This document shows positions 24,575 to 33,761 of a stretch of 50,580 nt of DNA, one piece after another (position 1 is the first letter of the stretch; each line of letters opens with the position of its first letter). The notes under the pieces are model-generated. The model saw only the letters and a list, made by a program, of their open reading frames with translations, was not told where the DNA came from and made no database searches. This DNA is from Aestuariicoccus sp032586235 (GTDB lineage: Bacteria; Pseudomonadota; Alphaproteobacteria; Rhodobacterales; Rhodobacteraceae). The stretch covers positions 1 to 50,580 of the forward strand of contig NZ_JAWHTD010000031.1 in assembly GCF_032586235.1 (NCBI RefSeq). Reading direction: 5' to 3'. Made by a program: the position numbers and the translations under genes.

Positions 24575-26245
24575 TCAGGCGGCGAAGCCGTACTTGTAAA
24601 TCTGCGGCAGGAACGCGATGTGCATGTCCGTGCCGAGCAAGCCGGGCTTGTTGTGGCGGTAGAGCGAGCGCCAGTAAGGCTGGATGGTCACGCCTTCGTC
24701 GACCATGATCCCCTGGATCTTGCCCATCACCACGCGGCGCGCGTCGGCATCGGCGATCGAGTTGGCCTCGGCCAGCAGCGCGTCGAACTCGGGGTTTTCG
24801 AACCCGCTTTCGTTCCACGCCTCGCCCGAACGGTAGGCCAGCGCCAGAACCTGGGTGCCCAGCGGGCGGTGGTTCCAGTTGGTCGAGCTGAACGGATAGC
24901 CCACCCAGTCGTTCCAGAAGGTCGAGCCGGGAAGGATCGTGCGCTTGACGTTGATGCCGGCGTCGCGCAGCTGGGCGGCGACCGCATCGGTGGTGTTCTT
25001 GCGCCAGTCGTCGTCGATCGACAGCAGCTCGTGCTCGAAATCGGCCATGCCGGCCTCTTCCATCAGCGCCTTGGCCTTGGCCGGGTCGTAGGGCAGGCGG
25101 CCCACATCGGGGTTGTATTCCGGATGAACCGGCGCAACGTGGTGGTTGTCGGCCACGACGCCGCGGCTTGCATAGCCCAGTTCCAGGCAGACCTGGTTGT
25201 CGACCGCCATCGCCAGCGCCTGACGCACGCGCTTGTCGGCGTAAGGCATGATGCCGTCCACCTCGGCCTTCTGGTTCGGGCGGATCACGATGGTCGCGCC
25301 GGTGACCACCTCGGTCTTCTCAAAGCCGATGGCGTCGAGGATGTCGATGAAATCGCCGATGCTTTCATAGAATGTGTCGACCTCTTCGGCCTCGGCAGCG
25401 GCCAGCCAGGCGGCGGGGTCGGTGCCGTAGTCGATGTACTCGATCCGGTCGAGGTAGAACCCGCCCTCGTCGAAGGCGCTGTTGCCCCACCATTCGTGGT
25501 CGCCCTTGACCAGCACGGCCTTGACGCCGACGTCGAGCTGTTCGACCACCATCGGGCCGGTGCCCACGAGGGTCGACAGATCGGCATCGGGGTTATAGCT
25601 CGAATGCACCACGGCGGCGGGATAGTCGGCCATGCCGGCGATGATGGTGATGTCCGGGCGCGGCAGCTTGATCATGACGGTCAGGTCGTCGGGGGCCGAC
25701 ACCACGCCGTCGGCCAGCTTGCCGGTGGCGTCGTCGATCAGTGTCGCCATGCGGCCGGCCATCGAGTTGCCCTCGACCGACTTGTCGCACCAGCGCTCGA
25801 TCATGCGGACCACATCGGCCGAGGTAAAGTCGTCGCCGTTGTTCCACTTGATGCCCGGGCGGACGTTCAGCGTGTATTCGGTCGCGTCTTCATTGGCCGA
25901 CCAGCTTTCCAGAAGCATGCCGCGGAAGGTGCCGTCGGAATTGTATTCGACCATGTATTCCAGCGTGCCGGCGGTCACGTAGGCCATCTGGGTCCAGTCG
26001 TAGGTGCGCGGATCCTTGTGCAGGCGGACTTCCATCTGCATCCGCAGGGTGCCGCCCTGCTGGATATGGGCGGCGGCCTGCGCGGGGCTGCCCAGCCCGC
26101 CCAGAGCATAGGCGGCAGTGGCGGTCACGCCCAGCATGGTCGTGCGAGCGAGGAACTCGCGGCGGTCCATCAGACCGGCCTTGAACTCGTGTGCATACAT
26201 CTTCGCAGCGGGGTGCACCCACTGCTGTTGGTCGGTCTGCGTCAT
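24575..26245 (-). CDS. Periplasmic solute-binding protein, SBP_bac_5 (peptide/nickel) family
   Basis: About 556 residues. It begins with a 26-residue soluble stretch, then DRREFLARTTMLGVTATAAY, a twin-arginine-type signal (RR at 28-29) with cleavage likely near PAQAAA. The mature part has family features such as LNVRPGIKWNNGDDFTSADV and KRVRQALAMAVD. The ATG at 26251 directly abuts the GGGAG, while the ATG at 26245 is six bases from it, so I chose the latter. It captures the ligand, probably a peptide or small organic solute, for the permeases and ATPase downstream. Tat export of a binding protein suggests folding or cofactor binding before export. Confidence 0.87.
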   Translation of the reverse strand: MTQTDQQQWVHPAAKMYAHEFKAGLMDRREFLARTTMLGVTATAAYALGGLGSPAQAAAHIQQGGTLRMQMEVRLHKDPRTYDWTQMAYVTAGTLEYMVEYNSDGTFRGMLLESWSANEDATEYTLNVRPGIKWNNGDDFTSADVVRMIERWCDKSVEGNSMAGRMATLIDDATGKLADGVVSAPDDLTVMIKLPRPDITIIAGMADYPAAVVHSSYNPDADLSTLVGTGPMVVEQLDVGVKAVLVKGDHEWWGNSAFDEGGFYLDRIEYIDYGTDPAAWLAAAEAEEVDTFYESIGDFIDILDAIGFEKTEVVTGATIVIRPNQKAEVDGIMPYADKRVRQALAMAVDNQVCLELGYASRGVVADNHHVAPVHPEYNPDVGRLPYDPAKAKALMEEAGMADFEHELLSIDDDWRKNTTDAVAAQLRDAGINVKRTILPGSTFWNDWVGYPFSSTNWNHRPLGTQVLALAYRSGEAWNESGFENPEFDALLAEANSIADADARRVVMGKIQGIMVDEGVTIQPYWRSLYRHNKPGLLGTDMHIAFLPQIYKYGFAA

Positions 26246-26414
26246 CTTCATCTCCCTGTGACACTCATTTTTATTCGGGATTTTTCAGGTTTTTACCTGC
26301 GCTGACCGATGTATTCCGAACATCGCAGCCATCACCCCCGTTTATGTGATGGGCATTCGGCACGAGATTGGCAGTGCCGTCAACGGCTGGTTTCGCCGAA
26401 ATGGAACACAAAAA

Positions 26415-26448
26415 CGACATTGTCCTTTTTCAAAAGCGACATTTGTCG
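26415..26448 (-). promoter_or_regulatory. Candidate AraC-type operator upstream of the binding protein gene
   Basis: Two near-identical half sites, CGACATTGTC (26415-26424) and CGACATTTGTC (26437-26447), start 22 bases apart, that is two helical turns. Each also holds an inverted GACA/TGTC. Direct repeats spaced by about two turns are the classic footprint of AraC-family dimers, and an AraC gene lies just beyond. The site is about 170-200 bases upstream of the binding protein start, so it could act from a distance or serve a promoter further down. The assignment is inferred. Confidence 0.5.
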
Positions 26449-26460
26449 GGGGCGGCATCC

Positions 26461-27270
26461 TTATTCGGGTGCGGCCTGCCGCAGCGCGCGGCGCAGCACG
26501 GAGGGCGCCTTGCCGGTATGCGAGCGGATGAAGCGGGTGAAATAGGCGGGCGAATGAAAACCCAGATGCCGCGCGACATTCTGGATCGGCGGCGTCGGCT
26601 GGCCCAGCAGCACCTGCGCCGCGTGAAGGCGGCGTTCGGTCAGGATCTGGTTGGCGGATTTGCCGCAGGCGGCGCGGCAGGCGCGGGTCAGATGGGTCGG
26701 CGTGACCTCCAGCGCGGCGGCATAGGCCGCGACCGGGCGGTCGCCGGGCGGCCCCGCGACCACATCGCGCACAAAGCGCCGAACCAGCCGGTGCCCGGCG
26801 GTGTCCTCAGGGGCGTCCGCCGCGCCCGCAGCCTGCTGCCGCCAGAGCCAGACCGCGATCAGCCGGACATGCGCCTCGAGCGCCTCTTGCAGCAGGGGCC
26901 GGTTCTGCGACATCTCGCGCTGCATCGCCTCGATATGGCCGGTCAGCTCGGCCTGGCCGAGGCTGTCGCGCACCCGCAGATGTAGCGGCTCTTTCGGCAG
27001 GCGCCCGGTCAGCCCGGCGGGGCTGATCACCACCTGCGCCAGCGATTGCGGCCCGGGGTCGATCGACCAGAGCCTCCCCGCCGGCAGCCAAAGCGCGTTA
27101 TGCGTGCCCATCCCGCGCCGGATGCCGTTGATGACGACCCGGCCCTGGCCGCGGGTGATCCAGATCAGCACGTTGTCGGGCCGGTCGTGCAAGAGCCCCG
27201 TGCGCCAGCCCTGACCCTGCACCATCCGGGCATAGGTCATCGACCGAATCGGGGCCAGGCCCGCGGTCAC
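26461..27270 (-). CDS. AraC-family transcriptional regulator
   Basis: 269 residues: an N-terminal cupin-like sensing domain (about 20-100, including LIWITRGQGRVVING) and a C-terminal double helix-turn-helix. The helices are ALEVTPTHLTRACRAACGKS and NVARHLGFHSPAYFTRFIRSHTG, the second matching the family consensus well. It starts on an ATGA overlap with the end of miaA, so it is translated from the miaA message or from a promoter inside it. Downstream, on the same strand, is the ABC importer operon with a candidate two-site operator between them. The importer is the obvious candidate target, but the effector is unknown. Confidence 0.85.
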   Translation of the reverse strand: MTAGLAPIRSMTYARMVQGQGWRTGLLHDRPDNVLIWITRGQGRVVINGIRRGMGTHNALWLPAGRLWSIDPGPQSLAQVVISPAGLTGRLPKEPLHLRVRDSLGQAELTGHIEAMQREMSQNRPLLQEALEAHVRLIAVWLWRQQAAGAADAPEDTAGHRLVRRFVRDVVAGPPGDRPVAAYAAALEVTPTHLTRACRAACGKSANQILTERRLHAAQVLLGQPTPPIQNVARHLGFHSPAYFTRFIRSHTGKAPSVLRRALRQAAPE

Positions 27271-28151
27271 GCCGCGGCGCCTTCGGGTGTGTAACGGTGC
27301 CAGCCCGACATACGGGCGCGGAACCAGGTGCGCTGGCGCTTGGCGAATTGGCGGGTGGCGATGGTGGCGCGTTCCGCCGCCTTGTCCAATGTCATTTCGC
27401 CGCGCAGATGGGCGATCAGCTCGGCCGCGCCGATGGCCTTGGCCGAGGGCAGGGCGGGCGACCAGCCGGGCTCGTTCGCCCGCGCTTCGTCCAGCGCGCC
27501 TTGCTCCAGCATGGCCTGAAACCGCGCCGCGATGCGGGTGTTCAGAACCTCTTTGGGCAGATCGAAGAGGATCGGCGTCACCCGATCCAACGGCAGGCGC
27601 GGTGGCGGGGTGTCGTCCTGCCAGGCGGCGATGCCGCGCCCGGTCATCTGCAACACCTCCCAGGCGCGCTGCACCCGCATCGGGTTGGCGGTGTCGATCC
27701 GCGCGCGGCTTTCAGCGTCGAGCGCCTCTACCATCGCCGCCAGCCCGCGCTCGCGCAGTTCGGCATCGGCGCGCGCGCGCATCTCGGGCGTGGTGGCGGG
27801 GATGTCGGCCAGCCCCTCGGTCAGCGCCGAGAAATAGAGCCCGGTGCCCCCCACGATGATCGGCCTGTCGGGCCCCTGCAGGATCGGTTCCAGATCGCGC
27901 AGCCACTGGCCGACCGAATAGGGCGCGTCGCCCGGCACGTGCCCGTAAAGCAGATGCCGCGCCTGCGCCTCGTCCTCGGGCGAGGGGCGCGCGGTCAGGA
28001 TGCGCCAGTTGGCATAGACCTGGATGGCGTCGGCATTGACCACGACCCCGCCCTGATCCCGCGCGATCCGCAGCGCGAGCGCGGATTTGCCGCTGGCCGT
28101 CGGCCCGGCGATCAGAACCGGACGGTCCGGCGCGATCTGCGGAAGCGTCAT
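27267..28151 (-). CDS. miaA: tRNA dimethylallyltransferase MiaA
   Basis: 294 residues; adds the dimethylallyl group from DMAPP to A37 of tRNAs reading UNN codons. Signatures are the P-loop AGPTASGKSALAL, VNADAIQVYANWRILTARPS, the LYGHVPGD block and VGGTGLYFSALTEG. The C-terminal part has the ATRQFAKRQRTWFR motif. Complete and of typical length. It is divergent from pyrH over 128 bases and overlaps the AraC gene by ATGA. The DMAPP substrate depends on the isoprenoid pathway, whose Dxr gene is nearby on the other strand. Confidence 0.93.
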   Translation of the reverse strand: MTLPQIAPDRPVLIAGPTASGKSALALRIARDQGGVVVNADAIQVYANWRILTARPSPEDEAQARHLLYGHVPGDAPYSVGQWLRDLEPILQGPDRPIIVGGTGLYFSALTEGLADIPATTPEMRARADAELRERGLAAMVEALDAESRARIDTANPMRVQRAWEVLQMTGRGIAAWQDDTPPPRLPLDRVTPILFDLPKEVLNTRIAARFQAMLEQGALDEARANEPGWSPALPSAKAIGAAELIAHLRGEMTLDKAAERATIATRQFAKRQRTWFRARMSGWHRYTPEGAAA

Positions 28152-28279
28152 GGACTGTCCCCGTCTGGCCCTGCCTTGGCTGCCCGAATGCCGGTGCGGC
28201 GTGAACCGCCATTGCAGCCAACCGCGTTTTCGGACATTTATGCCCGCAATCCTAGACCCTGAACCGAACGGAGCGCAAC

Positions 28280-29011
28280 ATGGCGGACCAAGCCCAACCC
28301 GAGACCACCTTTCGCCGTGTGATGCTCAAGATTTCGGGCGAGGCGCTGATGGGGGACCAGGGCTTTGGCCTGCACCCCCCCACGGTCGAGCGCATCGCGC
28401 GCGAGGTCAAATCGGTGCACGACATGGGCGTCGAGATCTGCATGGTCATCGGCGGCGGCAACATCTTTCGCGGGCTGCAAGGGTCTGCGCAGGGGATGGA
28501 ACGCACGACCGCCGACTACATGGGCATGCTGGCCACGGTGATGAACGCGCTGGCGATGCAATCGGCGCTGGAGGGGCTGGGCATCCACACCCGGGTCATC
28601 AGCGCCATAACCATGAACGAGGTGGCCGAGCCCTATATCCGCCGCCGCGCCGTGCGGCACCTGGAAAAGAAACGGGTCTGCATCTTCGCCGCCGGCACCG
28701 GCAACCCCTATTTCACCACCGACACCGCCGCGACGCTGCGCGCCTCCGAGATGAACTGCGAGGCGATCTTCAAGGGCACCAAGGTCGACGGCGTCTACGA
28801 CAAGGACCCGATGAAATGCGACGATGCGGTGCGCTATGACCGGGTCAGCTATGACGATGTGCTGCAGAAGAACCTCAAGGTGATGGACGCCTCGGCCATC
28901 GCGCTGGCGCGCGACAACAACCTGCCCATCATCGTCTTCTCGCTGGACGAACCGGGCGGCTTTCGCGGCATTCTGGCGGGCAAGGGCACCTATACCACCG
29001 TGCACGGCTGA
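28280..29011 (+). CDS. pyrH: UMP kinase PyrH
   Basis: 243 residues of the amino-acid-kinase fold, making UDP from UMP in pyrimidine nucleotide synthesis. It opens FRRVMLKISGEALMGDQGFG (Lys-rich phosphate loop), and then shows VIGGGNIFRG, TADYMGMLATVMNALAMQ and the GTGNPYFTTDTAATLRA block. The bacterial enzyme is hexameric with GTP/UTP control. It is first in the envelope/translation cluster that runs to lpxB. A weak GGAG lies upstream of the ATG at 28280. Confidence 0.94.
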   Translation: MADQAQPETTFRRVMLKISGEALMGDQGFGLHPPTVERIAREVKSVHDMGVEICMVIGGGNIFRGLQGSAQGMERTTADYMGMLATVMNALAMQSALEGLGIHTRVISAITMNEVAEPYIRRRAVRHLEKKRVCIFAAGTGNPYFTTDTAATLRASEMNCEAIFKGTKVDGVYDKDPMKCDDAVRYDRVSYDDVLQKNLKVMDASAIALARDNNLPIIVFSLDEPGGFRGILAGKGTYTTVHG

Positions 29012-29107
29012 GCCCGCCCGTGGCGCCTTGGGCGGTAGGATCTATACAAGCCGGACGGAACCGCCTAGACACGGGGGCCAAGGAAAAGAACACGTCCCGA
29101 GGATAAC

Positions 29108-29671
29108 ATGGCAGACGATTTCGAACTCGACACAGACGATCTGACGCGGCGCATGGACGGTGCCATGGCGAATTTGCGCACCGAATTCGCCTCGTTGCGG
29201 ACCGGGCGGGCCTCGGCCTCGATGCTGGAACCGGTGATGGTCGATGCCTATGGCGCGATGACGCCGATCAACCAGGTCGGCACCGTCAACGTGCCCGAGC
29301 CGCGCATGGTCACCGTCAACGTCTGGGACAAGGGTCTGGTGGGCAAGGTCGAAAAAGCCATTCGCGAGAGTGGCTTGGGGATCAATCCTCAGACCAACGG
29401 CACGATCATCATGCTGCCCATCCCCGAGCTGAACGAGGAACGCCGCCGCGAGCTGACCAAGGTCGCCGGGCAATATGCCGAACACGCGCGGGTCGCGATC
29501 CGCAACCTGCGGCGCGACGGCATGGACCAGATCAAGAAGGCCAAGGCCGACGGTCTGTCCGAGGACGACCAGAAATTCTGGGAGGCCGAGGTGCAAGAGC
29601 TGACCGACACTTATATCGGCAAGGTCGACAAGCAGCTCGAGACCAAGCAGGAAGAGATCATGCAGGTCTGA
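29108..29671 (+). CDS. frr: Ribosome recycling factor
   Basis: 187 residues, the standard RRF length. It shows the family's LRTGRASASMLEPVMVDAYG block, the PEPRMVTVNVWDKGLV segment, NPQTNGTIIMLPIPELNEER and RVAIRNLRRDGMDQIKKAK. Together with EF-G it splits post-termination ribosomes. It follows pyrH by 96 bases and precedes uppS by 36, the conserved proteobacterial order. The gap before it may hold a second promoter, but I saw none clearly. Confidence 0.95.
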   Translation: MADDFELDTDDLTRRMDGAMANLRTEFASLRTGRASASMLEPVMVDAYGAMTPINQVGTVNVPEPRMVTVNVWDKGLVGKVEKAIRESGLGINPQTNGTIIMLPIPELNEERRRELTKVAGQYAEHARVAIRNLRRDGMDQIKKAKADGLSEDDQKFWEAEVQELTDTYIGKVDKQLETKQEEIMQV

Positions 29672-29707
29672 CCGGTCCATTGCGTCGATCCCACCACAGG
29701 AGCCGCC

Positions 29708-30433
29708 ATGGCCGATGACATCCGCAGCCACAAGGGCCCGCGCCATGTGGCGATCATCATGGATGGCAACGGCCGCTGGGCGACCCAGCGCGGCCGGCCG
29801 CGGCTTTTCGGGCATCACGCCGGCGCGCGGCGGGTCCGCGAGATCGTCGAGGCCTGCCCGGATTACGGCGTCGAATACCTGACGATCTTCGCCTTTTCGA
29901 CCGAGAACTGGAAACGCACTCAGGTCGAGGTGGCCGGGCTGATGAGCCTCTTTCGCCGCTACATCACCAAAGAGGCGCGCGCGCTGCGCGACGAGAACGT
30001 CCAGGTGCGTTTCATCGGCGACCGGGTGCGGCTCGATGCCAAGCTGGTGTCGCTGATGGACGAGCTTGAGCTGATGACCGCCCATTGCACCGGGATCAAC
30101 CTGACCATCGCGCTGAACTATGGCGGCCGCGACGAGGTCGCCCGCGCCACCAAGCGGCTGGCGCAGGACGTGGCGGATGGGCGGCTGAACCCGCGCGACG
30201 TGAATGAAGAAACGCTGCCAAAGTATCTGGACACCTGCGTTTTACCCGATCCGGACCTGGTGATCCGCACCAGCGGCGAGGCGCGGATTTCCAACTTTCT
30301 GCTCTGGCAATCGGCCTATTCGGAATATGAATTCGTCGACACGCTCTGGCCCGATTTCACCGCCGGGGAATTCGGCCGGCTGATGCTGTCCTATGGCGCA
30401 AGGGACCGGCGGTTCGGAGCGGTCAAGGCATGA
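29708..30433 (+). CDS. uppS: Undecaprenyl diphosphate synthase UppS
   Basis: 241-residue cis-prenyltransferase. It starts with the substrate motif IIMDGNGRWA, whose Asp is catalytic, followed by GHHAGARRVREIVEACPDYG, TIFAFSTENWKR and the C-terminal PDLVIRTSGEARISNFLLWQ and YSEYEFVDTLWPDF blocks. It makes the C55 carrier lipid for peptidoglycan and polysaccharides. It overlaps cdsA by ATGA and so is coupled to phospholipid synthesis in the cluster. Confidence 0.93.
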   Translation: MADDIRSHKGPRHVAIIMDGNGRWATQRGRPRLFGHHAGARRVREIVEACPDYGVEYLTIFAFSTENWKRTQVEVAGLMSLFRRYITKEARALRDENVQVRFIGDRVRLDAKLVSLMDELELMTAHCTGINLTIALNYGGRDEVARATKRLAQDVADGRLNPRDVNEETLPKYLDTCVLPDPDLVIRTSGEARISNFLLWQSAYSEYEFVDTLWPDFTAGEFGRLMLSYGARDRRFGAVKA

Positions 30434-31218
30434 GCGGCGCGTCCTGGGACGATCTGGCCCCGCGTCTCGCCTCGGGTGCGGCGATGGTGGCGGTCGGGCT
30501 GGGGGCGGTCTGGCTGGGGGGCCTCTGGTTTCACGCGCTGATCGGACTGATCTGCGGGCTGATGGTGTGGGAGCTGGTGCGGATGCTGGACACCGGGCGC
30601 ACACGTTCGGCCCAGCTGCTGGCGCTGGTCGCGGGGGCCGCGGTGGTGATCGCTATCGAACTGCCCGCGTCCTTCGCGCTGCCGCTCTTGCTGCTGCCCT
30701 CGATGGTCGGGCTCAGCCGGATGGAGCAGGGCGGCGCGACCTATGCGGTCTTTACCGCGCTGATCTTGCTGGCGGGCTACGGCATGATGGCCTTGCGCGA
30801 TGATTTCGGGCTTTTGTGGATGCTTTGGCTGGTGTTGGTAGTCGTGGTGACCGACATCGCAGGGTATTTCGCGGGCCGTCTCATTGGCGGACCCAAGCTT
30901 TGGCCGCGGGTCAGCCCCAAGAAGACCTGGTCGGGCGCGACCGCCGGATGGCTGGGGGCCGCGTTGGTGGGGCTTGCCTTTGCCGGCGCGACAGATGCCG
31001 GGATCGGGCTGATGGGCATCAGCGTCGCGGTCAGCATGGCCAGCCAGATCGGCGACATTGGCGAAAGCGCCATCAAGCGCCGCGCCGGGGTCAAGGACAG
31101 CTCGGCGCTGATCCCGGGGCATGGCGGGCTGCTGGACCGGTTCGACGGGATGCTGGGGGCGGCGCTTTTCATCGTGATCGCCGGGCAGATCGTCGGCTTT
31201 CCGCCGGGGCTGCAATGA
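30430..31218 (+). CDS. cdsA: Phosphatidate cytidylyltransferase CdsA
   Basis: 262-residue integral membrane enzyme making CDP-diacylglycerol from phosphatidate and CTP. Multiple hydrophobic helices precede the signature region near the C-terminus, here DIAGYFAGRLIGGPKLWPRVSPKKTWSGA in pieces, with DIGESAIKRRAGVKDSS and PGHGGLLDRFDGM, which bind metal and substrate. It overlaps uppS upstream and dxr downstream by ATGA each. The position between uppS and dxr matches other proteobacteria. Confidence 0.92.
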   Translation: MSGASWDDLAPRLASGAAMVAVGLGAVWLGGLWFHALIGLICGLMVWELVRMLDTGRTRSAQLLALVAGAAVVIAIELPASFALPLLLLPSMVGLSRMEQGGATYAVFTALILLAGYGMMALRDDFGLLWMLWLVLVVVVTDIAGYFAGRLIGGPKLWPRVSPKKTWSGATAGWLGAALVGLAFAGATDAGIGLMGISVAVSMASQIGDIGESAIKRRAGVKDSSALIPGHGGLLDRFDGMLGAALFIVIAGQIVGFPPGLQ

Positions 31219-32393
31219 GGCGGGTGTCGATCTTCGGGGCCACCGGTTCCATCGGGCAGAACACCATCGACCTGATCGCGCGCGATCCCGGGGCATATGA
31301 CGTCGTGGCGCTGACCGGTGGCAAGAACATCGCGCAACTGGCGGAAGACGCTAAGAAATTGAACGCCAAGGTCGCGGTGACGGCCTTTGAGGACTGCCTG
31401 GCACCCTTGCGCGCGGCACTTGCGGGCACCGGGATCGAGGCGGCTGCCGGAGAGGCAGCGCTGATCGAGGCGGCCAGCCGTCCGGCGGATTGGGTGATGT
31501 CGGCCATCGTCGGTGCTGCGGGGCTCGCCCCCGGACTGCGCGCGCTGGAAACCGGCGCGACGCTGGCGCTGGCCAACAAGGAAAGCATGGTCTGCGCCGG
31601 GCCTCTGGTGATGCAGACCGCGCGCCGCCACGAGGCGCGCATCCTGCCGGTGGACAGCGAACATTCGGCGGTGTTCCAGGCGCTCATCGGAGAGGATATC
31701 TCGGCGGTCGAGCGGGTGGTGATCACCGCCTCGGGCGGTGCGTTCCGCGACTGGCCGATCGAGGCGCTGGCCAGCGCCACGCCGGATCAGGCCGCGACGC
31801 ATCCCAATTGGGACATGGGCCAGCGGATCACCATCGACAGCGCGTCGATGTTCAACAAGGCGCTGGAACTGATAGAAACCAAAGAGTTTTTTGGCTTCAC
31901 CCCCGATCAGATCGAGGCCGTCGTCCACCCCGAATCCCTGATCCATGCGCTGGTCGGCTTTCGCGACGGCGCGCTGATGGCGCATGTCGGCCCGCCCGAC
32001 ATGCGCCACGCCATCGGTTTCGCGCTGCATTACCCCGACCGCAAGGCGCTGCCGGTGCACCGGCTGGATCTGGCGCAGATCGCCACGCTCAGCTTCCGGC
32101 CCGCCGACGAGGCCCGCTGGCCCGCCCTGCGGCTGGCGCGCGAGGTGATGCAGACCGGCGGGCTGGCGGGGGCGGTTTTCAACGCGGCCAAGGAACGCGC
32201 GCTGGACGCCTTCATCGAAAAGCGCATCGGCTTCACCCGGATGACCGACGTGGTCGAGGCGGTGTTGAACAAGCTTTCAGCGCATCCGGGTCATATTGAT
32301 GCCGGGATAACTCTTGATAACGTGCGCGAGGCAGACCATCTCGCCCGCCAGACGGCGGACGATGTGATAAGACAGGCAAACTGGAACAACTAA
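31215..32393 (+). CDS. dxr: 1-deoxy-D-xylulose 5-phosphate reductoisomerase Dxr
   Basis: 392 residues from the ATG at 31215, which overlaps the cdsA stop. The open frame extends upstream inside cdsA, but the protein proper starts RRVSIFGATGSIGQNT, the NADPH motif. The substrate/metal site shows LANKESMVCAGPLV, LPVDSEHSAVFQAL, ASGGAFRD and DMGQRITIDSASMFNKALELIE in pieces. It catalyses the first committed MEP-pathway step, feeding UppS and MiaA with prenyl precursors. Length and motifs are complete. Confidence 0.94.
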   Translation: MRRVSIFGATGSIGQNTIDLIARDPGAYDVVALTGGKNIAQLAEDAKKLNAKVAVTAFEDCLAPLRAALAGTGIEAAAGEAALIEAASRPADWVMSAIVGAAGLAPGLRALETGATLALANKESMVCAGPLVMQTARRHEARILPVDSEHSAVFQALIGEDISAVERVVITASGGAFRDWPIEALASATPDQAATHPNWDMGQRITIDSASMFNKALELIETKEFFGFTPDQIEAVVHPESLIHALVGFRDGALMAHVGPPDMRHAIGFALHYPDRKALPVHRLDLAQIATLSFRPADEARWPALRLAREVMQTGGLAGAVFNAAKERALDAFIEKRIGFTRMTDVVEAVLNKLSAHPGHIDAGITLDNVREADHLARQTADDVIRQANWNN

Positions 32394-32405
32394 AGGGCTG
32401 AACCT

Positions 32406-33749
32406 TTGGACCTAGCGATTTTACTTCCCGAGTTCGGCAGCGTGATCTGGACGCTTGTCGCCTTTGTCGTGGCGTTGTCGGTGATCGTGGCGATCCATGA
32501 ATACGGCCATTACATCGTCGGCCGCTGGTCGGGGATCCATGCCGAGGTGTTTTCGCTGGGCTTCGGGCCGGTTCTGTTCTCGCGCCACGACAAGCACGGC
32601 ACGAAATGGCAACTCGCGGCGCTTCCCTTTGGCGGCTATGTCAAGTTCATGGGCGACGCCAACCCGTCGGGCGGGGTGGACGCCGACGCGATGCAGGGTC
32701 TGTCGGACGACGAGTTGCGTCACACCATGAACGGCGCGCCGCTCTGGGCGCGGACGGCGACCGTCGCGGCGGGACCGCTGTTCAATTTCGCGCTGTCGGT
32801 GCTGATTTTCACCAGCGTGTTCCTGTGGCGCGGGGTGGCGTCCGAGCCGCTGACCGTGGGCGATCTGGAGCCGCTACCCTACACCAACGAGCTGCGCATC
32901 GGCGACGAGATCGTGGCGATCGAGGGCAAGGCCCCGCCGGCCTTCGACGAAGAGATCAGTTTCGACAGCTATCTGCGCGCGCTGCCGGTGCAGCCGACGC
33001 TTGACTATACCGTGCGCCGGGGTGGCGAGACGCTGACCGTGTCCGGGCCTTATGTCTTTGCCCCCATCGCCAGCCAGATCGTGCCGCGGTCGGCGGCCAG
33101 CGACATCGGGATGCGCCCCGACGACGTGATCCTGTCGATCGACGGCGACCCGATCTTTGCCTTCGACCAGCTCAAGGAGCGGGTCGAGGGCTCGGAGGGC
33201 GCGTCGCTCGAGCTTGAGGTCTGGCGCGATGGCGACATCCTGGATATGACGCTGACGCCGCGCCGGGTGGACGAACCGCAGGACGACAATTCGTTCAAGA
33301 CCTTCTACCGGATCGGCATCACCGGCGGGCTCTTCTTTACCGCCGCGACCGAGACGCCGGGCGTCGGAGAATCGCTGATGTCGGGCGTGGCGCAGGTGGG
33401 CGCGATCATCCAGGGGTCGCTGTCGGGGCTGTGGCACATCGTGACCGGCGCGATCAGCACCTGCAACCTTTCGGGTCCCATCGGCATCGCCGAGACCTCG
33501 GGCGACATGGCCAGCCAGGGCACGTCGAACTTTATCTGGTTCATCGCGGTTCTCTCGACCGCAGTCGGGCTGCTGAACCTCTTTCCGGTGCCGGTTCTGG
33601 ACGGTGGGCATCTGTGCTTTTTCGCCTACGAGGCAGTGTCGGGCCGCCCGCCCAGCGACCGTGCGCTCAAGGTCCTGATGTCCATCGGGCTGACGCTGGT
33701 GCTGGGGCTGATGGTCTTTGCGCTGTCCAACGACCTTTTCTGTCCCTGA
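32406..33749 (+). CDS. rseP: RIP metalloprotease RseP
   Basis: 447-residue site-2 protease. The first membrane helix holds the zinc motif HEYGH at 31-35, followed by RWSGIHAEVFSLGFGP, a PDZ region (about 155-290), and the third zinc ligand in LNLFPVPVLDGGHL. It begins with TTG at 32406 after GGGCTGAACC. The residues from there match other alphaproteobacterial RseP starts, so I accept the rare codon. It clips anti-sigma factors and signal peptides in the membrane. Next to bamA as in most Gram-negative genomes. Confidence 0.92.
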   Translation: MDLAILLPEFGSVIWTLVAFVVALSVIVAIHEYGHYIVGRWSGIHAEVFSLGFGPVLFSRHDKHGTKWQLAALPFGGYVKFMGDANPSGGVDADAMQGLSDDELRHTMNGAPLWARTATVAAGPLFNFALSVLIFTSVFLWRGVASEPLTVGDLEPLPYTNELRIGDEIVAIEGKAPPAFDEEISFDSYLRALPVQPTLDYTVRRGGETLTVSGPYVFAPIASQIVPRSAASDIGMRPDDVILSIDGDPIFAFDQLKERVEGSEGASLELEVWRDGDILDMTLTPRRVDEPQDDNSFKTFYRIGITGGLFFTAATETPGVGESLMSGVAQVGAIIQGSLSGLWHIVTGAISTCNLSGPIGIAETSGDMASQGTSNFIWFIAVLSTAVGLLNLFPVPVLDGGHLCFFAYEAVSGRPPSDRALKVLMSIGLTLVLGLMVFALSNDLFCP

Positions 33750-33761
33750 GCCTCTTCGCGC

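Noticed and set aside
22307..26305. 1332-residue open frame on the plus strand across the ABC permeases and binding protein
   Set aside because: It runs antisense through three recognisable genes and their gaps. In high-GC DNA antisense stops are rare, and the His/Arg/Gln-rich text matches no family.
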